Origin: Protula sp. h YS-2021
Taxonomy: Eukaryota; Annelida; Polychaeta; Sabellida; Serpulidae
Direction of reading: 5' to 3'
Assembly (NCBI GenBank): GCA_949752745.1
Contig: OX457028.1
Coordinates: 27,430,645-27,494,644, forward strand
DNA: 64,000 nt
Within the stretch, counting starts at the first letter, position 1. Every line of letters begins with the position of its first letter. Below are positions 23,507 to 34,500 of the stretch, piece after piece. Both the position numbers and the translations under genes were made by a program. The notes below the pieces were generated by a model. That model made no database searches. It was not told the DNA's origin and saw only the letters and a list, made by a program, of their open reading frames with translations.

Positions 23507-24769
23507 AAGTCGTAGCACTCTTCAGAGATAGGGAGCTGCTGAAACCTACTGTAGATTTCCTTTTTTGTAGACGTCTTCTCCTGAAACCAAAAATCATTTT
23601 AACTGGTTACTGCCTTTGTAGTGCTGTAGTTCTTTATAAAGTTTGTATCACATACAAATTGAAAAAAAACCAGTGGCTGTATTTACAGAAGCTAACTGCA
23701 CAGTTATCTGTACAATATAACTTTTACAGTTAACCGAGCAGTTAATTGCACCAGTTAAATCAACGTGTTAATTGCTGCTCAAGACGGTTAAGTGTCAGTT
23801 AACTGTACTCCCAAACATCCTGTTTAACTGAAACAGTTTACCTTTGAGGTTGGTTAACGGTGAGTTAAGTTTGAGAGGCTGCTGTTGTTTTAAGAACTGA
23901 TTCGGTTTTTGTACTGTGAGAAGAGCAGGAAGATATCGACACAAATGAGACCTAGAAATCTCTCAGAAAAAGTTATATATCAAGAAATGCGATAAAAAAA
24001 CTGTATCACATGAAAAAAGAAATATTTATATTGTTTATTTACTCATATTTTTGGAGTGATGTCCCAGCGACCACAGAACGAAGCAATAGCGACAGCAAAC
24101 GACCGATACTGTTATCATACGGTGGCTTAAACAAGTTTAGTTTCACTAAACCTTTTAAAATCTTCTGTGTGTACAAGACAAAGCCAGGTTTAGCTAAGGT
24201 CAGCAGATTTAGGCTTTATGAAGGCACCAGGCTGAACTGGGTTTAAGACCGCTCTACCGCTTTCAAGCAAAAATTAAAAACACAGTAGAAGTAAAATGCG
24301 TTTTAAACTCAAGCAAAATAAATACACTTATTTTTATAATTATTGTTTTTAATTATTTCACAGGATGAGGGTATTTAAATTATGCCAATTCATTCTCTTT
24401 TGAATGGAATTATTTTGATTTTTTTGTATTTTCTCTATCTTTGTTTGATTGTTTTTTTTTTTCTTTCTCATATTATTTCATAGAAATGACAAAGAATTGT
24501 TAACTCTTTGTATTCGCATTCGTCAATGACAAGCTTAAATCGGTTCAAATCGCTGTATGAAGAGAACACGGCTTAAAGCGGTATGGCTTAACTCGACCTG
24601 TTTAAGTCGCTGTTTGAACAAACGAAATCCGCCTTAACCAAACCCAGTTAAATCTGGTTGGCTCAGCTAAATTTGTTCAAGCCGCTGTATGAAAGAGTAT
24701 ATAATATATTCTGTAGAACTCCGACCAAGCGAAGCCACAAGAACGCGTTCGACCTCGTTGTTATGAGAC
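23507..24769. other. 5' flank of the minus TRPV-like gene
   Basis: Probable 5' untranslated sequence with possible acceptors (CTACAG near 23558) lies beside the ATG. From 23680 to 23890 the DNA is rich in the inverted word pair GTTAACTG/CAGTTAA. From 24080 to 24700 it is rich in GGTTTAAC/GTTAAGC words, suggesting decayed foldback elements. No promoter motif could be assigned. Confidence 0.4.
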
Positions 24770-24965
24770 AGCTGACCTCTGGCGAGATCTCTCTGTTGTG
24801 TAAAACACAGAGCGGATGGATATTTTAAAAAGTAGTTTCTATCTTTATAAGTACTATTTTTGCGGAATTTCCAGTGGGTCTGCAGAGGAAAAGGTGTTAT
24901 ACACAACAGACCGAACAGACGTACGTAGAGGTTGGCTGTTGGACAACAATGCGTCCCACCCAAGA
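24770..24965 (+). repeat. Dispersed repeat family R1, copy 1
   Basis: It shares AACACAGAGCGG, then AGTACTATTTTTGCGGAAT, AAAAGGTGTTATACACAACA and GTAGAGGTTGG with copies at 46.0 kb (plus) and 50.2 kb (minus, doubled). A noncoding element of unknown class. Confidence 0.6.
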
Positions 24966-25379
24966 AATCTCTACTGGAAAAACGCAACCAAAAGTGAGCT
25001 GACTGATAAAATTTTTCATGCTTATGCTTTACATTCATCCGGCTGGTGCCAAACTTTTGTCCTTTAATTTTTAAAAAAATCAACCACCATTTGCCTTTGT
25101 TGCGTGTGTAAATGCCTCTTTCTTTTGTGCTCCATTCATAATGCAAAGATGACAGGAGCTGACGTATAATTTAATTCCGCAGTAATAAGGAAGAAAATAA
25201 ACGTTTGCATATTAGCTAAATATATCACACTTGCATTATGCTGTTCAAGGAAGATAAAATAAAAAAATAGTATGTTCGTGATTCATTGGAAACCAGTACA
25301 CCCTGCACCCCCTCACTCCTCCCACTATGCGTTCTGTGCCTCATTGACTTCAACAGAAAACAAGTGGGTCAGTGAATCT

Positions 25380-26372
25380 GACTATGTCCCCCGCCGGCGT
25401 ACAATCCCAGTAATTGATTTTGTTAGATTGGACTACAACCCTCAAGCAATTCGTATCATATTCGTGAATTTTAAAATTCCAGCTGGGTCAATGTCCTTGG
25501 GCCGACATGGCTCATTTACAATATCAAACCTTGTTGGTTCCAGTACCACTTATAGTTAAGATATCTTGCCCATCGATGCACAAAGTAGGCTTGAGTGTGT
25601 TAACAAACTCATTCCAGTATGTAAGGCTTGTGAAAATATGTGAAATTCAGCTGGGCCAATGTCCTAGGGTCGATAGGGTTCATTTACAATACCGACCTTT
25701 ATCGGTTCCAATACTTCCTATGTGTAAAAGATTTCAACAATCGATCCAGAAATGTAGGCTTGAGTGTGTTAACAAAGTCATTCAAATGAGTAAGGATCGG
25801 GAAAATTTGTGAAAAGTTCAGCTGGGCCAATGTCCTTTGGCCGACATGGCTCATTTACAATACCAAACCTTGTTGGTTCCAATACTACTTATAGTTAAGA
25901 TATCTTATAAATCGATGCAGAAATGTAGGCTTGAGTGTGTTAACAAACTCACTCCAGTATGTAAGGCTTGTGAAAATTTCTGAAGTTCAGCTGGGCCAAT
26001 GTCTTTGGGCCGATAATGCTCATTTACCATACCGACCTTTGTTGGTTCTAATACTTCCTGTGTGTATAAGATTTCAACAATCGATCCACAAATGTAGGCT
26101 TGAGTGTGTCAACAAAGTCATTCAACTGAGTAAGGATTGGGAAAATTTGTGAAGTTCAGCTGGGCCAATGTCCTTGGGCCGACATGGCTCATTTACAATA
26201 CCGATCCTTGTTCGTTCCAGTACTACCCATATATACAATATCTTAGCAATAGGTCGAAAAAAGTAGGCTTGAGTGTGTTAACAAAAAAGGTGTCGACAGA
26301 CGGACAGACGGACAAACCGACAGACGGACAGACAGACCCCAAAACTATAGTCCCCCGGCGGGGGACTAAAAA
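25380..26372 (+). mobile_element. Pearl-like non-autonomous element with tandem core and microsatellite
   Basis: Five tandem units of 168-171 bp begin near 25491, 25659, 25830, 25999 and 26168 (anchor ATGTCC or ATGTCT). Units 1 and 3 resemble each other, as do units 2 and 4, so the array is an A-B dimer series. A GACGGACA/GACAGACG microsatellite follows (26290-26340), then a GC hairpin TAGTCCCCCGGCGGGGGACTA-type end. GTCCCCCGCCGG at 25386-25397 is perfectly inverted at 26355-26366. A tandem core followed by this tetranucleotide and a hairpin is the layout of the Pearl/CvA elements known from bivalves, which are thought to be Helitron-related. There is no coding capacity. Confidence 0.72.
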
Positions 26373-28558
26373 GACAACAAAACAAAAATCATTGGTAATA
26401 AAAAATCCCCGCTCGAGGCATAATGAAAACTTGCCTTTCAAATCGTGGGAAAATGTCAACATCTCTAGTTTTCGCGTCCTCATAATCATTGTGCCTTTTT
26501 TCTGAACATTAAATATGAATATAAATATAATATTATAATATAAATATAATATGAATATTAAGAAATGTAATGTGAAGCCTCGTTACCTCTTTTCCAGCAA
26601 TATTTTATTCCGCTCATCAGTTTAGTTGTCTACCAAAAATGTCCCTGTGATTTAATCTTGCTTTTTGGAGTATGATCGTGTATCCAGTTTGACTTCAAAG
26701 AAGACAATGTTATTAGAACATTAAAAAGAACTAGGACATATATGTGTGGTTTGTCAATGGCCTTCTCCTTTACCGGAGTATCGGATTCTGGATCAAGGTT
26801 CGCGTAATACTCTCGTTCAATAACCGCTCCTTCCACACATAGCGTGGGTAATGAGGAATGCAAAAACGGGGTAACGCATACACAAACACAAGTTAGCTGA
26901 TTCGTTGCTAGTCATGGCCTACTAAACATTACGCAGGAGAGGGCCCAGAACCCCAGACAGACGACTGTTGTTCTAAAACAAACACGAGGGTGACTGATAG
27001 AGTTCTTTTTGATTTTTGCTGTATATCAAAAGAAGTTTTTAGTTCCGCACCACGGAAGTAGGAGGGGGTGGGGGAGGGGTGACTCCTACTACTTCCACCT
27101 CATTCCCACTTTGATACGCCCCCCAATGCATGACAGCTCGTAAACTGTTGGAACAACGCCATTAATGTGTAAAGGAGTAAGGTCATGTAAGCCACTTTAA
27201 ATATTAAAAGTATAAAAAGGAGGAAATTAATTATCCAAAAACGGTGCTAAGTTGAAGTGGGGTGATATAACCAGCGCACAAATACACCCATGGCCACAGC
27301 AACGAACACAGTAAAAACATAAACCATTTATTAAATGGCAGTCTCCTAACAGACTTCCTTTAAACATTCCAGAGATTGGTGGTACTTCCAGGATAAGACT
27401 TAGTAAACTGCTTTAACTTGTTAAAGGTAAGGCACATTCGTTAATAAGTGTTAATATTAGTGTTAAATATTTGCTTCAGTAAATGCGATTTCGTTTCATG
27501 GATTTCTGTTTAACCAGATTCATCATCTACCATTTGGGCTCAGTAATGGGAACTAGTTTAAATGGTGACAGATAACGCCGGGAGGGGAAGGGGGTGGGGT
27601 GGAGTGGAGTGGGGTGGAGCAAAATCGTTAACAAGGAAGGTATTCCACACAGTATGTAGGACGAATTGCATTTCTTTCTTTCGTGAGGAAATGTCTGTCT
27701 TTGCCGTGGATCAGTCACAAAATTTTCCCATCTAATTACATTCCGAGTTGTAAATTTGGGTATTTCAATTGTAGTTTTAGAGGTTTGTTTATTTTTATCA
27801 GAGGTTATTTTTTGATGGCAGCTTGAACACTTCCTTAAAACTGCTATTTACACTTCGCGAAACGAAAAGAAATGGAATGAAAAAAGAGGCCACATTTGGG
27901 GCTTCTCCGTTTTGTACCTATTTTTCACGTTTCGTTAAAAGAATGATCATTTTTCAAAAGATCCAAGTCTATGGGGGTAGCGACTTAACATATAAGTATA
28001 TATAGAAGAGTAAATCCCGTTTCGTTTCATTTCGCAAAGTACCATTGAATGCTATCTGCTACAGTACTTATAGCATAGTTAGTTGATGCTTATTTTTAAA
28101 GTGGCGATTCAACTTGAGCAGAATTTCCGCTGCGGTAAAAAGACATATCCGCATAGTGTTTGGTTTCATAAAAAATGTATATTTGAACAGATCCAGGAAG
28201 GACCACTTGGTATCCCATGCATTGCCATGTGTGCCCCCCCCCAAAAAACAAAACAAAACAAACAAAAAAAGCGGAGAAAGGGGTGACGGGGGGGGTGTAA
28301 TTTTGCAGTCAGGCGCGATCCGCGCGGAGTGCCATTTTCGTAAAAAAGGGGTAATTTTCATTCAGCACTCCGCATTACCTATAAAAAGGGAGTGTACTTC
28401 CGAACTTTACTCTGCTTTTGAATGATTTCAAATTAGCACTCTGCGTTTAGGGGTTTCTTTGAAAAAGGCATTGGCAAGAATGGTAACCAGTTGGTGCCTG
28501 GTGTCCCCCTCCCACCCACCCCCTCCTCCTCCCTGAGAAATAGATATATATTATTCAG
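26373..28558. other. 5' flank of the plus TRPV-like gene
   Basis: Contains an AT repeat near 26510-26560, a minus ORF at 26630-26863 of coding-like composition but no recognisable domain, G-rich simple sequence near 27580-27620, and a pyrimidine tract with an AG acceptor just before the ATG at 28559. No promoter could be assigned. Confidence 0.4.
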
Positions 28559-31500
28559 ATGTCAGCCAGCGGCAACCGAGCCGTGTCATCTGTCAGTGAT
28601 GTGAAGATTGACGTGCATAGCGCCACCTTCAACGGGCGTAAACGCGAGATCGAAGAATTGATCAAGACACAAGCCTTAACTACAGTGAACGACGGTGGGG
28701 AGTCAGTTTTGCACGTCTGTGTGAGGAGTCCGGTTTCGGATATTTCTGTCTTTGGTAAGTCGAGCAGACATGACATGCAGTTGCTATGTTCAGATTGAAC
28801 TACATAAAATAATAATCAAATAACTTAAAACACATAGAGGTTTTTTTTTTAAATAACCAGTTTAATAAATAAATAAATTTAACTGTACGTCCACATATAT
28901 ACATTCCCATCAGTCCTCCTAATTTGGCAGATTCATTGACAATTTCAGTGAGTTTGCTAAGTCACTGATTTTATAGATTTACTGTAACAGGCATATAAAT
29001 TAATCAATTTAATAAGTTCTTCCCTTTGGCTATTTTTCAGTGTCTGACAAAACTGGTTTACAAACAGGGGCTTGTGACATTGTATTATAAGATTTTATAA
29101 CATTTTCACATAAGCATTTTCGCTTTCGGAAAAGTTGAAAGAGCTAAATTTTAAAGCAGTTTAAACCGAATTATTACGTAAGTGACAGTAATTTTAGAAT
29201 TATTTGGGCGGAACTTCGCACCTGCACCCCCTCCCCCTTCACAAAAATGGTCCTTTCCCGAGGTCAATATTTTTGTTCCTTGACTCTGCTTCCAGTTTTA
29301 TTATACATAATAAAAATATGGTATTTTAATCCCAAATACGGGCGGATGGCAGGGCTATGAATGCCATTTTCACATTTATCAAGGAATTATTGATAACAGG
29401 AATAAATTTTTTATTTCAAAAATTGATTTTAAATATCAAGAATTTTTTTGGCTGTCTGTAATTATATTTTTGATCTCTTAGTGTATTCTTGATCTCAGAA
29501 ATAATTATTAATGTCAATAAATATTTAGAGATATCAAGAAATATTTATTGAGATCAAAATGATTTAATGATCTCTAAAATTGATTTTTGAGATCAGAAAT
29601 TCAATTCTTGATGTTTTAACATTTAATGCTTATTTTTGATATCAAAATATAATTCAAGATATCAATAAATCAATGTAGATCTCGATAATTTAAATTTTGC
29701 TATCAATAATTGGATTTTAGATGACAAATATTTATTTTTGAGATCAAAAAATCAATTTTGCAAACTTAAAAATCATGTGGGAGACATTTACATAAAATAT
29801 AACGTATCGTCAATTAAATTTTGGAGATGAAAACTTGAATTGTTGAGATCAATAATAGCAACAAAATTTTTGATCTCAAGAATTGCTTCTTTTTTGTACA
29901 GTAAAAATTTAAAGGAAGATTCTGTATACAAGAACCAATACTTACAGACGTGTGTTTCTGAATTGTTTATTTAAAAAAATAGACTGATATTTTGACATAA
30001 AAAATCAATTTTTGAGATCACAAAATCATTTGCAGATTTCAAAATACAAATTAAAAAAGTATCATTCAGAAATATTGACATCTAAAATAAATTCTTGATA
30101 TCAATAAAAGGAAAATGAATTATTGAGCTCAAAATTGATATTTTGCTTTCAAATATATGGAATGCCATTTTAACATTTAATGCTTATTTTTGATATCAAA
30201 ATATATTTAGAGATATCAATAAATCAATTTAGATCTCATTAATTTATATTTTGCTATCAATAATTGAATTTTAGATGGCAAAAATTTATTTTTGAGATCG
30301 AAAAATCAATTTTACAAACCTAAAAAATCTTACGGGAGACACACATTCACATAAAATATAACGAATCGTCAATTAAATTTTGGAGATGAAAATTTGGATT
30401 ATTGAGATCAATAATAACAACATAATTTTTGATCTCAAAAATTGCTTCTTTTTTGTACAGTAAAAAATTAAAATAAAGATTCTGTATACAAGGACAGCCA
30501 TTATTTATTTACAGATATGCGTTTCTGAATTTTTTACTTAAAAAATAGACTGATATTTTGATATCAAGAATCAGTTTTTGAGATCAAAAAATCATTTGCA
30601 GATTTCAAAATACAAATTAAAAATGTATCGGTCTGAAATAATGATATCTGAAATAAATTCTTGATATCAATATATAGAAAATCAATTAGTGAGCTCAAAA
30701 TTAGTATTTTGCTCTCAAATATTTCATTTTTGCTATCAAGAATTGAATTTTTGATCTCAAAAAATCAATTTTAGATATCTTTAAATCATTTTTGATATCA
30801 ATAAATATTTCTTGATATCTCTAAATATTTATTGATATCAAAAATTATTTTTTGACATCAAGAATACATTTAGAGATATCAAGAATACAATTACAGATAG
30901 CAAAAATGAATTCTTGATATCAAAATATGGATTTATTGAGATCAAAAATTAATTCTTGATATCAAAAAATCAATTTTTGAGATCAAAAATTAATTCTTGA
31001 TATCAATAATTCACTAATAAATGTGATAACGGCATTCCATACAAATATTTCATTTTTGCTATCAAGAATTTAACTTTTGATCCCAAAAAATCAATTTTAG
31101 ATATCATTAAATCATTTTTGATATCAATAAATATTTCTTGATATCTATTAATATTTATTGATATCGAAAATTATTTTTTGAGATCAAGAATGCATTTAGA
31201 GATATCAAAAATACAATGACATTTAGCAAAAATTAATTCTTGATATCAAAATATGGATCTTTTGAGATCAAAAATTAATTCTTGATATAACAAAATTTGA
31301 GATTAAAAATTAATTCTTGATATCAATAATTCCCTAATAAATGTGAAAATAGCATTCCATACTATAGCAAAATCTCAATTTTGAGCTCAATTGTTCATTT
31401 TCCTTTTATTGATCTGAAAAAAATTATTTCAGATTTCATATTCCTTTTTTAATTTATATTTTGAAATCTGCAAATTTTTGATATCAAAATATCAGTCTAT

Positions 31501-34500
31501 TTGTATGAAAAAATTCAGAAGCACACATCTGTGAATAAAATAATGATTGGTCCTTGTTTACATAATCTCTCTTTTAACTTTTTACTGTGCAAAAAAGAAG
31601 CAGTTCTTGAGCTCGAAAATTGTGTTATTATTGATTTCAAGTGTTCATCTGGGCTGCACAAGTGGCAGCGATGGGCGAAAGGGAAAGTCCTCCGAAATCA
31701 GAATAATTCTGGTTGCAAAGCATATAATTCTATTTAGAAATCTAAACAGTAAAATTTTAGGGCTCAAAATGTATGTTACTTCCTGGTTTTAGGAAAATCA
31801 AGTGTCATTTATAAAGTTAGGGTATATTGTAAAGAACAGGCGCCATCTTTCTCGGTTGAAAAACTTTTTTAAGAGTTGGTGACCTAAAAAGTTAGGTTGC
31901 CCTCCGGCCAGATACAAATACATCATATTTAGGCTATTGTTTGTTTACATCCACAAATATGTTCTAAAAGTTGCATATCAGTTTAAGTTTTAGCGTGAAA
32001 ATGATTCAAGATATCACTTTTAATCATACACCCCTTTCTTAAAGCCTGAACCTGTGCTTCCGTCGGTGAGAAATTAGTCGAATTGCTATGATTAGGGATA
32101 ACTACTGGAAGATTGTTTGAAAAGAAATGGAGTAGAAAATGAATAATAAGACCAGGAAGAAAAACATCTTTGTTTCTATTCCCAAACATTTTTTTTTTTT
32201 TTTTGTATTTTTGAAAATTTCGGCGACCCAGCATTGACAAATTTCTGTTTAGTTTTTTTTCTCTCGTAAAGTGGTTTTATAAAACGTGAATATGACATAA
32301 CACTTACATTGGCAATTTAAAAATTGCCACACGGAAACATTTGAAGTATTTCTTACATGAACATGCAAGCTCCGAAGGCGTGAGTGCAAACATTTTAGGA
32401 TAAATTTCTCCACTGATCAATTGCAAACACCAATTAGTATGTAGTTCATAGGCATAAGAACCACCCATATAATTTCGGGGGGGGGGGGGGGCATGCGATT
32501 GTTTTTTGCCTCACAATGGGGGCGCCACCCTATCCGGCTCAGTATTTTAATGTAACGTGAGTAACCGCTTTATGCCTCAAACCAGCACTTGTTTTACATG
32601 AACCTCATTGACAGAATTGCTCCTGAAATCACTTCAAAAGGAAGGCAAACTAGAGGAGATTCTACATAAGAGAGACAAAGCCGGCAATACCGTGGCCCAC
32701 CACATCGCCAGACGAAGAAAGCACGACTTCTTACACGTAACTGCTTTTTCTCCTTTCGGCATTTTCAGGAAACTTGGCTTTGAATACAGTAGAACTTCTC
32801 TATGGAATGCCGTTTTCACATTTATTATTAGTGAATTATTGATATCAAGAATTAATTTTTGATCTCAAAAATTGATTTTTTGATATCAAGAATTAATTTT
32901 TGATCTCAATAAATCCATATTTTGATATCAAGAATTCATTTTTGCTATCTGTAATTGTATTCTTGATATCTCTAAATGTATTCTTGATCTCAAAAAAAAA
33001 AATTTTGATATCAATAAATATTTAGAGATATCAAGAAGTATTTATTGATATCAAAAATTATTTAATGATATCTAAAATTGATTTGTTGAGATCAAAAATT
33101 CAATTGTTGATAGCAAAAATGAAATATTTGAGAGCAAAATATTAATTTTGAGCTCACTAATTCATTTTCTATATATTGATATCAAGAATTTATTTCAGAT
33201 ATCATTATTTCAGACTGATACATTTTTAATTTTTATTTTGAAATCTGCAAACGACTTTTTGATCTCAAAAACTGATTCTTGATATCAAAATATCAGTCTA
33301 TTTTTTAAATAAAAAATTCAGAAACGCACATCTTAAATAAATAATGGCTGTCCTTGTATACAGAATCTTTATTTTAATTTTTTACTGTACAAAAAAGAAG
33401 CAATTCTTGAGATCAAAAATTATGTTGTTATTATTGATCTCAATAATTCAAATTTTCATCTCAAAAAATTTAATTGACGATTCCTTATATTTTATGTGAA
33501 TGTGTCTCCCGTAAGATTTTTTAGGTTTGTAAAATTGATTTTTTGATCTCAAAAATAAATTTTTGCCATCTAAAATTCAATTATTGATAGCAAAATATAA
33601 ATTAATGAGATCTTCATTGATTTATTGTTATCTCTAAATATATTTTGATATAAAAAATAAGCATTAAATGTTAAAATGGCATTCCATACTTCTCGGTTAA
33701 GGCCATCTCTATATTAAGAATTAAGATCGCCGTCAATTAAGTCCGCTTGTGAATAGTCCAGTTGCCATTTATTTTCATTATAAAATGGCGTCTAAACTAA
33801 GACCACATCCAAATGAACAAAAGTGTTCTTAATCATAATGTTCACACCCGCACTAGAGAAATAACCCAAAAATATAATTGCTAATTGCATTCAAGCCCTA
33901 GATTTTAGTAAAGCGCTTCAGTTTTAATGTGTCTAAAATTGCAAGGTTTAGACTTTAAATTGTAAGTCTCATTGTAAGTTTCAATGGTAATGTTTCAGTA
34001 CCATTTACTATTACATTAGTAAACAAATACTGCAGTCTAATTTCTCTAAACGAATGCTAGCAAAGTCGCCACTGTCGCCATTCGTCATGTTATTTTGTTG
34101 CAGTTTGAGATGTGTTTAATGTTAAGGTTTTGGAGAACATCACTGCAAAGTTATACGAAGTAGATGGAGTGGAGCACACCGATGGTACCCCTTTACACAT
34201 TGCTGCTTCAAATGGCGATGTAACTATGTTCTGGAAGTATTTTGACGTATTCAACAAACTGGAGAAAGACAAAAAATGTAAGATATGCGTAAACTGCCGA
34301 TTTAGTAGTCAAGTTTATCTAATAAAGAGAATGTTAATAGAGTTAGAAAAATAAGGTTACTGTTTGCTGCGAGACAATTTTTTTTGGGTGAACCATAGGA
34401 AGATGTGGAGAAAATTTGATGCACTCAGTCGTCACGATGTCACTGAGCCCCCTACTCTACCCCTCTCCGCCCTAAACAGGCACTTTCGACAGTTAGCCTC

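Larger units (their letters stand above)
28755..32614 (+). other. Intron 1 of the plus TRPV-like gene
   Basis: A 3.86-kb intron, more than half of it GATATC-module MITE sequence (29355-31645). A T-run lies near 32190 and a G-run near 32478. No gene. Confidence 0.75.
32737..34126 (+). other. Intron 2 of the plus TRPV-like gene
   Basis: Occupied mainly by the MITE at 32801-33687, inserted in a Tigger-like terminal sequence. The rest is AT-rich without a gene. Confidence 0.75.

Noticed and set aside
26630..26863. A minus ORF with a hydrophobic centre (IYVLVLFNVLITLSSL)
   Set aside because: It is coding-like in composition but has no recognisable domain, no clear start or splice partner, and lies in repeat-rich DNA. 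It could not be supported as a gene.
29355..33687. A CRISPR-like or satellite reading of the regular GATATC words
   Set aside because: Spacing is irregular, the words are part of defined transposon copies with ends and target duplications, and the genome is eukaryotic.
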